Positions 23,701 through 35,700 of a DNA stretch of 64,000 bases are shown piece by piece. Within the stretch, counting starts at the first letter, position 1. Every line of letters starts with the position of its first letter. Where the stretch lies: assembly GCA_947568835.1 (NCBI GenBank), contig OX387612.1, forward strand, positions 6,944,001 to 7,008,000, in the 5' to 3' direction. Source of the stretch: Protonemura montana (taxonomy: Eukaryota > Arthropoda > Insecta > Plecoptera > Nemouridae). A program made the translations under genes and the position numbers. Under the pieces are notes generated by a model that did no database searches, was not told where the DNA came from, and saw only the letters and a list, made by a program, of their open reading frames with translations.

Positions 23701-26700
23701 CCGTAGCTGTTGCTAACGTCATGTTACCTTCGTAGCTGGCCGAGAAGCCTTTGAGTCCGCTGTTCCGGTTAGACGTGATGTAGGTCACGAGCATCCGGCT
23801 TCCGGAAGAAGTTATCGCCTCCGTGATTTTGCCGCTGCCGCAGAATCTGCCTGAAGTTGAAGACACAAATGTTTATTGTTGCTGAGCACAGGTGGTGTTG
23901 TCTGGGTTTGGCATTTAATTCCATGAAACATTTTGAGATAATTTTGTTTCTGATAGGTCAGATTCCCATAAAATGGTTATAATTTTTTATTTTTTAATAC
24001 TTAGAAAAATCTTTTGTCTGGTGCTTTTTAATTTTGCAGAGTTCAAAATTCCATTATATAAATGGTATTATTATTTTAAGTATGAACCTCTAGAAAAAAA
24101 AAAAATAAAACTACAATACTCCTATTTGATGGGGGTTTTGTACCCACATCAGGTTTGCCCTCCTTCCTTCTTTGCTTGGTTTATCATCATCATCATCATT
24201 ATCATCCACTCATTCACCTTTGCCACTAGACCAATTCTAAAGGTCCTGTTGTCAAAACAGTGCGTCTTTAAACCCCACGAATAAATCAATCATAAATCGG
24301 AACCTCACCGAGCACCGGACTTTTGTGCCAGTAACCGTCGCGAATCTCCAAGTAGTCAGTCTTGCAGTTGTCGGACGCGAAAAGGTCGAGCTCGGTTATG
24401 TTAAGCACGATGCGTTCGCCGTGTGTGGCGGTGACGCGCCATTCACAGCGCTCGCTGTCACCAGGGGTAGGTGACGCAGCCGACGCCCCGCCTACTGACG
24501 GCCGTTGTGGAGACGAGAAGGTGCCGGAGTTGTCTTGCAACGTGCGTCCGCAACCTGCAACGATGTCCAATGAAGAATCAGCTTAAGTCTTTTATTGAAG
24601 AATTTGCAAAGCAAGCGTCTTTTAGTGGCTATTTTTGGTAATATTCTGTGAAGTCACTAGTACTAATGCCCAGATTGCTTTTAATGTTGCTTGTTGTGGC
24701 AGACAACTTGAGGTTATCTAACCTAACCTAAACAAAAATATTCTAAGCATGCTGCAGAGAAATATATTTTTTTTGCATATATGCAAATTCTTTCTCAAAA
24801 TGGAGTCCCATTCAGGCAATTTAATCTTCAGGCAAGTAAATAACTACACATAAAGTAAGCCTTGCACTTTATGGTTTTTAAAATCATGTCTACTTTATCA
24901 AACCTTAGCACTAGTTTTGACAAAAACTTTTTAAACTGGGTTTTGTCTAGCTTTGCTAGACAAAACAAGTTATAATTTGCAAATTGTTCGTTTCTTGAAA
25001 AGTTTTCCTTCGCAGATCACTGAGTCCACAAAGTTGTTTGATTTTGTCCATGCTAAAAAACATTGATAATTTTGGCTCTATTATGAAAATAGGAAAACGA
25101 ACTCTAAATTCACAAAGTTAATGGCAGCTTACGGTAGCACTTGTAAAGTAGGTTGGTCTGCGCAATGTCCCCCTCGCTGAGCCGTACCCGCTGCCCGATT
25201 TCTGGCCGCTTCTTCCCGTGTCGCGACGACTCCGGCAGAATCGTGTCCAGGTACGTGCCCTTCGAGAACGTGTTCCGTGCGTAGTGCATGATGGAGTCGT
25301 AGTCATAGGCAAGACCCAGCGAGTTTACCTCCTCGTCGGTCAGCTTGTTAAAGTTGTATTCCTGGCCTGAAATCATCAGACGACGATGATCACGTGGCCA
25401 ATAATTTAAGCACCGGTGCAAGGTGCAGTAAACGGAACTGACAAATAGGAAACAACGACTCACGTGAGAAACCGAAGATAATGGGTTGGATTAGGTATTG
25501 GATAGGTGACCACTATATCCATGACCAGATCTGTTCAACCTAACCTAACCAGTTAATGACTAGTACAGGGATCGAAGTAAGTACAAAAGCATCAGTCGCG
25601 TTGCTTATCAACGTATCGAAAGCTTGGCTTTGCGAAGGTATCCTGTCGTTCAAGTTTGTACCAGTTTTCAGAGGGAGCAAAGTTATTAAGAAGCATCCAC
25701 TTGGTGTTCTTCATCAAAGGATCATATTTCCTGTCCTCGATCTTATCATCAACATTACATTCTTATCACCCTACGCCGCCGTATTCAAGATACAGGGTCT
25801 GTTTTCAGAACAGTGCATATTTAAAAACCACAAAGCTTCTATAAGAATTTTCACTCAATCACAGTGTAACAAGCTTGCTAAAAATTTTGGAACCTTTTTA
25901 CTATTATTAACACTATTAACATCTCAAAGATTGATGGCCAAACGGAAAATTAAACCCTGATCTCCACAATCGAACCACCATCTGGAGATTGGGGCTCGAT
26001 TTCCTGTTGGGGCACCAATTTTTGAGAGGTTATTAGTGTTCCTAATAATAAAATAGTTTAAGCATAGCAAGCATTTGCAATTTAGAACCGATTTCACAGC
26101 TTAAAACTTATTTTTTAGTAGATTCTTGGTAAAATGTATTGGCCCGTAGATTTAAGACAAGTTTCTTGAAGGTAACTAACCGCCCATGATGTTGTCCCGC
26201 ACGATGACCACGTGCTGGTCGCGATCTGGCCTCGTGTGTTCGTGCCAGAAGCCGACAACGTGGCCGAGTTCGTGCACGACGATACCGAACTTGTCACAGT
26301 TCTTGCCGATGGAGATCGCTTGCGGCCCGTTGCCGCGTTTCCCGACAAAAGAGCAGCAACTAGTGGTGGAGAATAGACATTTCAATTAAGATTAATACCG
26401 TACTACCGCATCGCAAAAAAATGTCTTTGCAAAAAAATTACCACAAAATACGGCCAGTTTTTGGCAGCGAAATTTGGACTGTTTCTTGCATTTTTCTAAG
26501 AAAAATATTATTTAAGCAGAAGAAGAATGTGTATTTATAATTATTCCCTGCTCTTACAACGACCACATGCAAAAGGAAAATACAAATTCTTTTGGTCTAT
26601 GAAGTTTGAAGTAGGTTTTCAAAAAGCTAGGGACCTTTCGCCTTAAACAGCAAATATCTCAATTAACCTGGATAGAGCATAGGATCCAGCCAGCTGATCT

Positions 26701-29700
26701 CAAATAACTTGGATAGAGCATAGGATCCAGCAAGCTGATCTCAAATAACCTGGATATAGTATAGGATCCAGCCAGCTGATTTCAAATAACCTGGATAGAG
26801 CATAGAATCCAGTCAGCTGATCTCAAATAACCTGGATAGAGCATAGGATCCAGCCAGCTGATCTCAAATAACCTGGACAGAGCATAGGATCCAGCCAGCT
26901 GATCTCAAATAACCTGGATAGAGCAAAGGATCCAATCAATTGATCAAAATGAAATTCCATTATTGACCACAGTCCACAGGTAGGGTTTCTAAATCCGCGG
27001 TGTTCTTTTGATTTCATGGCTATTTTAGAGTTTTTGAAACACGTTTTCAACTAATTTTGAAAACTACAAAAAACCAAGAAAACTTAAGTTGAAAACATTA
27101 AAAATACTACGGGATCTTCGAGTGAACTCAAACTCAGAGACCCTCAAGATGGCGGTCTTGGCTTCAAAGTCTCTCCACGACAACTGCTGTCCAGATCATT
27201 TGCGATAAAGACTTCGCACTCACCCGCAAGGTCGCTCTGTGAACACAATGTAGTTCGGGTGCTCTGCAGGTACGCGCTCAACGAACTTCACACACGTGAA
27301 GTTCTCCCAGTGGCGCATCGCCTGCTTGAACAGCGCCTTGTGGGCGCCACTGAAGTTGCCGTCGATCTCGTAGGGAATCACCCCAAAGTCCCAAACGCGC
27401 TCTTTGCGAGCGGTGGCAGCCCGGGATACGCGGGACAACCGTCGCTCGCCGACGCTCTGCAAGTTGATATGTTTTGACACGGGTTTGAAAGAGTTTTAAC
27501 AGAGTTTTGACAGCATTTTGACACCTTTATGAAACAGTTTTGATTGATTTGTGGGTTTTAACGACGCACTTTTTTGACATCTGGCCATGCGGCACTGGTC
27601 TATTGGCGTCGGTGAATGAGTGGATGATGATGAAGATGATGATGAACCTAGCCTAGCCTAGAAGGGAGAAGGGGAAACTCGGTGCCGGCACGTAGCCTCC
27701 TCCTGTCGAAGAGTACCAAGAGGATCACCGGCTAAACGTCCCTTACAAAGGACGGTACAATGCGAACAGCATGATTCGTCCACAAATTCGACAGCATTTT
27801 GACACCATTATGTAACCGTTTTGGAACTGTTTCAACAATGGGTTCTGTGGTACTGGTCTAAAGCCGCCGGTGAATAGGTGGTTGATGGTGAAGATGATGA
27901 TTAACCTAGTTTAAAAGATAGTAGAGGAAACCCGGTTGCGGCACGTAACCTACTCCTGTCGAAGAGCACCAAGGGGACCACCGGCTTAACGGCCCTTCAG
28001 AAAGACGGTACTACGCGAACAACAGGATTCCTCCACACATCCATGCTGTCGAGAGGTTGATAAGCAAGGCGAGTGAAGTTGCTGTACTAACTTTCATCCC
28101 TCCAACCTCTCTCCCGAATAGAGAATCTGGCTACGGTCATCCTCCTAAAAACGGATCGAGGACAGTGTTGCTCAACTCCGGTGATCTCACGAGAAACGTT
28201 GTTTACAACACGCCAAAGCGCCCTTCTTTTGTTTGGACGTGTCCAACAGACTAAGTCTGCGTTCAGTTGTAAATAAAAAAAACAAAAAAAACATGAAAGA
28301 TTTCCACCTCCTTTAAAACCCAGGGTTTCCCCTCTGACCTTCTCACCTAAAACAGGTTAATTATTATTCTAATCCCAATCCAATAACATCACACTTTCAT
28401 TTACCAACGCCATTAGACCAGTGCCACATGGCCCGTTGTCAAAACAGTGCGTCGTTAAACACAACAAACCAAAGCTGATTAATTTGACCGTACACAGATT
28501 TTAGGTGGTCTTAACTTTTGCCGGATACTTCTGCACAGTGGAAAAGGTAAAATTCTGAGAAATTTTAACACAAATTTAGAGCAAATTTATTTGTTTTCTC
28601 TCATAAGATCAACAAAGAAAGCCACTTGGATCCATTAGCCTCAAAATCAGCCATCTATATCTAACTGAACATCTTCGTGGGCTTTTGTGTTCTGTGCTTG
28701 GAGAACAGTAGTCATGTTTGACGGACACAGACATCGATAGCATGCTTGCAAACTAGACAGAACGGCGCCCTTTGACGCAATTAGCGGGTCTACCAAGATA
28801 ATTAACAACGTGTTTAGAGAAAATTCGCTAGCGCTGTATCATGAAAATCAATATTCAGCCATACATACGCGTAACAAGGAATACTCAAATTAAAATCATT
28901 CTCAAACTCTGTTTATTAAATCACAGAAATGTGTTTTTGGTTACGCGTACAGTCAAGCCCATGAGAGAAGATACCAGCACAAGTACTGTCCCCAGCATTG
29001 CTACAGTCTAGCCCGTGAGAGAAGATACCAGCACAAGGACTGTCCCCTGCATTGCTACAGTCTAGCCGGTGAGAGAAGATACCAGCACAAGGACTGTCCC
29101 CTGCATTGCTACAGTCTAGCCCGTGAGAGAAGATACCAGCACTAGGACTGTCCCCAGCATTGCTACAGTCTAGCCCGTGAGAGAAGATACCAGCACAAGG
29201 ACTGCCACCCTGCATTGCTACAGTCTAGCCCGTGAGAGAAGGTACCAGCACAAGGACTGTCCCCAGCATTGCTACAGTCTAGCCTGTGAGAGAAGATACC
29301 AGCACAAGTACTGTCCCCAGCATTGCTACAGTCTAGCCCATGAGAGAAGATACCAGCACAAGTACTGTCCCCAGCATTGCTACAGTCTAGCCCATGAGAG
29401 AAGATACCAGCACTAGGACTGTCCCCTGCATTGCTACAGTCTAGCCCGTGAGAGAAGATACCAGCACAAGGACTGTCGCCTGCATTGCTACAGTCTAGCC
29501 CATGAGAGAAGATACCAGCACAAGGACTGCCCCCTGCATTGCTACTGTCTAGCCCGTGCGAGAAGATACCAGCACAAGGACTGTCCCCTGCATTGCTACA
29601 GTCTAGCCTGTGAGAGAAGATACCAGCACAAGGACCGTCCCCTGCATTGCTACAGTCTAGCCCGTAAGAGAAGATATCAGCACAAGGACTGCCCCCAGCA

Positions 29701-32700
29701 TTGCTATTAGAGTCCACAGCATTTGCCCGTGAGAGAAGATGCCATCCTAAGGACTAACCGTGGAAGCATCTTGAAAAGTTGACGTCCTTTGCGTGTCTCG
29801 TCGCTCATCTTTGTGTCCTTCAGAAGGTCTGGTCGTATGTCCTTCGGAAAGACCGATCTTCCCATCCGGGGGCGGTTTTCCCTCCCTCTTTTTCTCCCGG
29901 TTTCGACGCCGTTTGCCCTTTTTCTTGACACCGTCCGCCTTTTTCCCTTCGCGGTCACGTGGCCTGTAACGCACAAGCCCTAGGCATTACTGCTACTGGT
30001 AATACATACTTCCTAGGAAGAAATAACTATTACACTTTTATAATTTTCCTTGTCAGCGCCCGGGGACACAAGTCAATAACTAAAACTTTGCAAACCCCTT
30101 AAAGTAACCCGTGCCCGGCATCGGGCAGTTCATCACAATGTAATAGTAATGGGTGGGTGAAACAGAGGTTGTCATGGCAATCTAAAACAAGTGACTACTG
30201 ACTACTTTACTGACAAAAATGTAGAGTACCGGAACACCCCGTTAAGTGGAGCCACTGTCGTATGAAATTTAATTTCGATATTTCTCGTAGGTTACTGGCT
30301 TTTGAATATCGTTATGTGTATATCAATCGTTAAGGGACACATTGATAGAGATCTTTTGAGCATGAAAAACTTCTACTACGGTAGAAGCCAGTACATAGCT
30401 GACTCCATAAGACTACATGATCTATGATTTATAACTAATTTTCAGAAAATATTAATTACTCTACTAATTTAAAGAATAACCATCGGTTTATAAAAGGTTT
30501 AACTGAAAAAAAAAAGTATAGCATGGTATACTTTTGTCGAACGGAGGTAATGGCCCAATTTATGGTCATTAGTGGTCAATCCAATTTGTAAAAAAAAGTT
30601 TTCTATAAAATAACGCAAATTAAAATAACGCACCTGTCCTTCCGCCTTCTTCGAAACTGTTTGCTGGCCACTTCCGGTTCAATCAGAGTTGACTGGCGCT
30701 TCGCGTTGTCTTCCTCGGAGGCCGTCTTGCCTTCTGAGAAGGTCACCAATCCCTCTTCTTCGACCTGGAGACCCTCGTTGAGGATCTCCTTCTTATACTT
30801 GTCCAAAACTTCACGATACGTCTTGTTGGCTCGCTGCATCTTCGATTCCAAGTCGTACTTGATGTTTGGTAAGACGATGTCCCCAAGGAAACCATCTGGA
30901 GATTGAAACAGGTTGTCATTCTATTTAAAATGGTTTTATTGACATGCTGACAAAAACTGCTGATTTCACCCTTGTTAAAGTAACAGGTATAAGTTACAAA
31001 ACGTTGCGAAATTTAGCTGTTCTTTACTTAGCATTCAAAACTTATTTTTAAAAGTATGATGGTTTTTAGAATAATGTCTAATTGATTTATCCTTAGCACT
31101 AGTTTTAAGAAAAACTATTTCAAATGGGTTTTGAATGCTAAGTAAAGGACAACTAAAATTTCCCGACGTTTCGTAACGTGTACTAGCTACTTCTTCAGAG
31201 GTTAGAGCATCAAGATGCATTCAGGATGCTTGAACTAGGTAATTGTTATAATTTTATGTGGTTCTTTTGTTATTGAAAAATTGTCAGGACTGCTCTAACC
31301 CTTGAAGAAGTAGCTAGTATATGTTACGAAACGTCGAGAAATTTAGTTGCCCTTTACTTAGCATTCAAAACCCATTTCAAATAGTTTTTTTTATTTTAAA
31401 AAGTGTTTGTCAAAACTAGTGCTAAGATTATAGACAAAGTAGACATGAGTAGACGACGGGGCATGTGGCGCTGATTTAATGGCGTTGGTTTATTAGTGGG
31501 CGAAGCACGAGGATGATGTTGCACCGAACCTAGTATAAAAAAAGAGGTTCTAGCCGGGTTCCAGTTTAACATTGGCACAATAGTAGCGCCAACATTTAGC
31601 CCGCAATCCATCGTGTAAGCGTCCATCGCAAACCACATAAATAAAATCAATAATCGTTAGCTGGTATAATGAAAATATATGATTTTTATGCCATTAAAAA
31701 AAAACACTTCACTCTCTAATTGCAGAATCAGTACGCCGATCGGCGTACTCCAAATTACCAGCGTTATTCCACCAGTAAAAATGGTAGATTTTAGCCAGTA
31801 GCTGTGCCAGAAGGTTAAAATCACATACCATAAATAATACGTTACTGTCGCTATATAGGGATGTATAACTAGACATTTTAATGACAATTCGCACCCTGAA
31901 CATTCTACAATTTGCTTTAATCTCCCGCGCCGTATAAAGTCACCGATAAACTACCTACTATCATTAACCTATGGTACCTACTATCAACTCCAGTCCAAAC
32001 CATAGCATTTCGACGACATAACTCCACTTTAAACGCAGACCAGTGTAATGGTAATCAGCTTAAAATCAAATGCCCAGTATAACCGCGTTACAAAGGGATA
32101 TGCCACATAGAGATATAATCGTAATCTCATTTACCAGTTATTATGCCAAACCTGGTACCTTAATTAGCTAAGCTAGATGTTGACCATAACTTTATTATTG
32201 TTTAATATCGTTGTTATTTATTGAATTCTCCTTTTATTGGCTATTTTATCAAATCATTATCATTAACTAATTGTAAATTCGTACAGCATTATTATATTTT
32301 AACTAATTTAACACTGTTTTATTATTGTTAATGATTGATTAGTAAGGTTTAATGACTCACTAATATGACAACGGGCTCTGTGGAACTGGTCTATTGGCGT
32401 TGGTAAATGATTGGATGATGATTATGATAATGCCATGCTCCTAGCCTATCCAGCAAGGAAACAGGGGAAAGCCGGTGCCGGCAGGTAGCTTACTCCTGTA
32501 GAAGAGAGCTAAGGGGACCACCGGCTTAACGTCCCTTTCGAAGGACGGTACAACTCGAACAGCAGGATTCCTCCACAAATCCATGCTGTCGAGAGGTTGA
32601 TAAGCAAGGCGAGTGAAGTTGTTGTACTGACTTTCATCTCTCCAACCTCTCTCCCGAACAGAACTGGTCATGTGTATGATGGTCACCCATAGAACATTTT

Positions 32701-35700
32701 AGTGTATTTTACGAGAATGACGGATCTCCAAGGAGTAGAACCAAGAGGCTGTGAGTACTCACAGCTACTTATAACTATAATACAAAAATCTTCTCAAAAA
32801 TGATATGTCCAAGTAGCTCAATTGGTTAGAGCAACACCCGCGATAGGTGAAGATCGATTCCCCGTTTGGGCATCAGTTTTTGAGAGGTTATTAGTGTTCC
32901 TAAAATTAAAATATCTCACGCAATGCAAGCGCTTGCAATTTAAATCAGATTACAACTTTTTAATCGACAATGCCTTTTACTCAATTGAGCATTTTTTAAT
33001 CTTTAACGTTGTAAATAAGTTGTACATATGTGACTCACTCACCCAATGTTCTATTTAACCAATCTGGGACAACAATGCAACAAAACAAAACAAACAACTG
33101 GGAGGTAGCTTGGTTTAAGACTTGATTCAACTTCAAGTAACCTGGTGTTGACATCTCCCTTGTTAGTGCCTATCATCCTGTGGTTACTGGTTGGATTAAC
33201 GGGGCTTTAATATGTAGAAGTAGTTAGGATTGTGGGCGGGGTAGCAAGTAGTTTAATAGGGCTCTGGTTGCGACGTTTGCGCTATCACGGTGGCTTCACC
33301 CAAACAATCGTGAAACAAAAGCAGTTTGAACTATGGAAAACGTGTAATGCACTTGAGGAATGGTGGTATTAGATGTGACAATTTAGTAATGAAAGAAAAT
33401 AAGTGGAAAAGGTGAACAGGTGTTTGGATAATACTTGATGAACTTGATTGGCAAATATATGAAAACAGATCAAGATAAGGATACGTCGGTTTTAGCTTCG
33501 TGGTGTTTTGGGAACATTGGTTAAAACGGAAGATAATACCCGGCGGCGTTCGTAGCTGTATTTTTTTAACACATTTCTGCAATTAAATAATTACGGGTAA
33601 AAATATTGATGTATTTAAAAGTCAGTTTAAAATAAGGCTGTTGGAGTGGGAGCTCACTCAGGTCTATTGGAGTGGGAGCTTTCTCAGATATATTGGAGTG
33701 GGTGCTTACTCAGGTCTATTGGAGTGGGTGCTTTCTCAGATCTATTGGAGTGGGTACTTTCTCAGATCTATTGGAGTGGGAGCTTACTCAGGTCTATTGG
33801 AGTGTGAGCTTACTCAGGTTTATTAGAGTGGGAGCTTACTCAGGTCTATTGGAGTGGGAGCTTACTCAGGTCTATTGGAGTGTGAGCTTACTCAGGTTTA
33901 TTAGAGTGGGAGCTTACTCAGGTCTATTGGAGTGGGAGCTTACTCAGGTCAATTGGAGTGGGAGCTTACTCAGGTCTATTGGAGTGGGAGCTTACTCAGG
34001 TCTATTGGAGTGGGAGCTTACTCATGTCTATTGGAGTGGGGGCTTACTCAGGTCTATTGGAGTGGGAGCTTACTCAGGTCTATTGGATTGGGAGCTTATT
34101 AAGGTCTATTGGAGTGGGTGCTTACTCAGGTCTATTGGAGTGGGGGCTTACTCAGGTCTATTGGAGTGGGAGCTTACTCAGGTCTATTGGAGTGGGAGCT
34201 TACTAAGGTCTATTGGAGTGGGAGCTTACTCAGGTCTATTGGAGTGGGAGCTTACTCAGGTCTATTGGAGTGGGAGCTTACTCAGGTCTATTGGAGTGGG
34301 TGCGTACTCAGGTCTATTGGAGTGGGAGCTTACTCAGGTCTATTGGAGTGGGAGCTTACTCAGGTCTATTGGAGTGGGAGCTAACTCAGGTCTATTGGAG
34401 TGGGAGCTTACTCAGGTCTATTGGAGTGGGAGCTTACTCAGGTCTATTGGAGTGGGAGCTTACTCAGGTCTATTGGAGTGGGAGCTTACTCAGGTCTATT
34501 GGAGTGGGAGCTTACTCAGGTCTATTGGAGTGGGAGCTAACTCAGGTCTATTGGAGTGGGAGCTTACTCAGGTCTATTGGAGTGGGAGCTTACTCAGGTT
34601 TATTGGAGTGCGGGCTTACTCAGGTCTATTGGAGTGGGAGCTTACTCAGGTCTATTGGAGTGGGAGCTTACTCAGGTCTATTGGAGTGGGAGCTTACTCA
34701 GGTCTATTGGAGTGGGAGCTTACTCAGGTCTATTGGAGTGGGAGCTTACTCAGGTTTATTGGAGTGCGGGCTTACTCAGGTCTATTGGAGTGGGAGCTTA
34801 CTCGGGTCTATTGGAGTGGGAGCTTACTCAGGTCTATATCTAGGTTTACTGGATACAACTAATCGGCCAAACTACTTGTCCAATCGCGACGAAACAAAAA
34901 CTAGGCGACTCATCACACTATTGGCAACAGACTGGCGCCTTTAAAAATCAAAAATATTATTTTGTCTTATAGGTACATGCGTTGTAAAACAGTCTGTTCA
35001 AGGACTTTTTCCGATGATTTCTTCAATCTGTAAACATTACCAAACAACAAAAAAATACTCGAGCCAACTATTTTGAAAAGCCTCCCTTATTGGTTGTATC
35101 CAGTTTATAAATATTATTTTTTAGATGGTTTTTTCCGAAAATGTGCACTAAAAATTTTTTTCGGTTGCTGAAACAGTTTTTACCAACTCCAATTAAATAA
35201 TAAAACATATAATTTTGTCCCCTAGATCCCCCAGAAAAAGAATATGGAGGCGATACAACCCCTTTAACACTAGTCCTCTGACTAAACATAAAACTCAATA
35301 CCCACAATATACGTAATCAACACAGTACATACATCCTTGATCGCGATTTGTGGAACTTGTACGCACTCATTACACGTGTACGGTTGTGTCATTTTGTAAT
35401 TACACCCCATGAGTTGCAATCAACACAGCGGACACGAACACTGAGTATACATTTACGAGCTACATAATACCACTAATTAAGACTTGACAATGTCGCTTAC
35501 TATAGAACGTAACGATCCGATACGATCATCATGTACCATTGTGGTGTACTACACCAGTCGAGCACTGTCTATTCAATCGGGGGTGAATGATAGCCACTGA
35601 ACCACCGGGGGAGGTATTTGAAATGTGCCGCTACGATACGTAATAGAGTATTAGTTTGTTAGCCGTTAACAGTAATAGGTAAACATGAATTTATCGGGAA

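Noticed and set aside
32808-32876. tRNA gene
   Set aside because: Box A/B-like segments are present, but the copy is part of a dispersed SINE with the same downstream sequence elsewhere, and a proper cloverleaf is not evident.
33641-34944. Long ORFs (396 and 243 codons) in the 26-bp array
   Set aside because: They arise because the repeat consensus lacks stops in all plus frames; no splice signals, no domain, and the region lies in tolloid intron 1.
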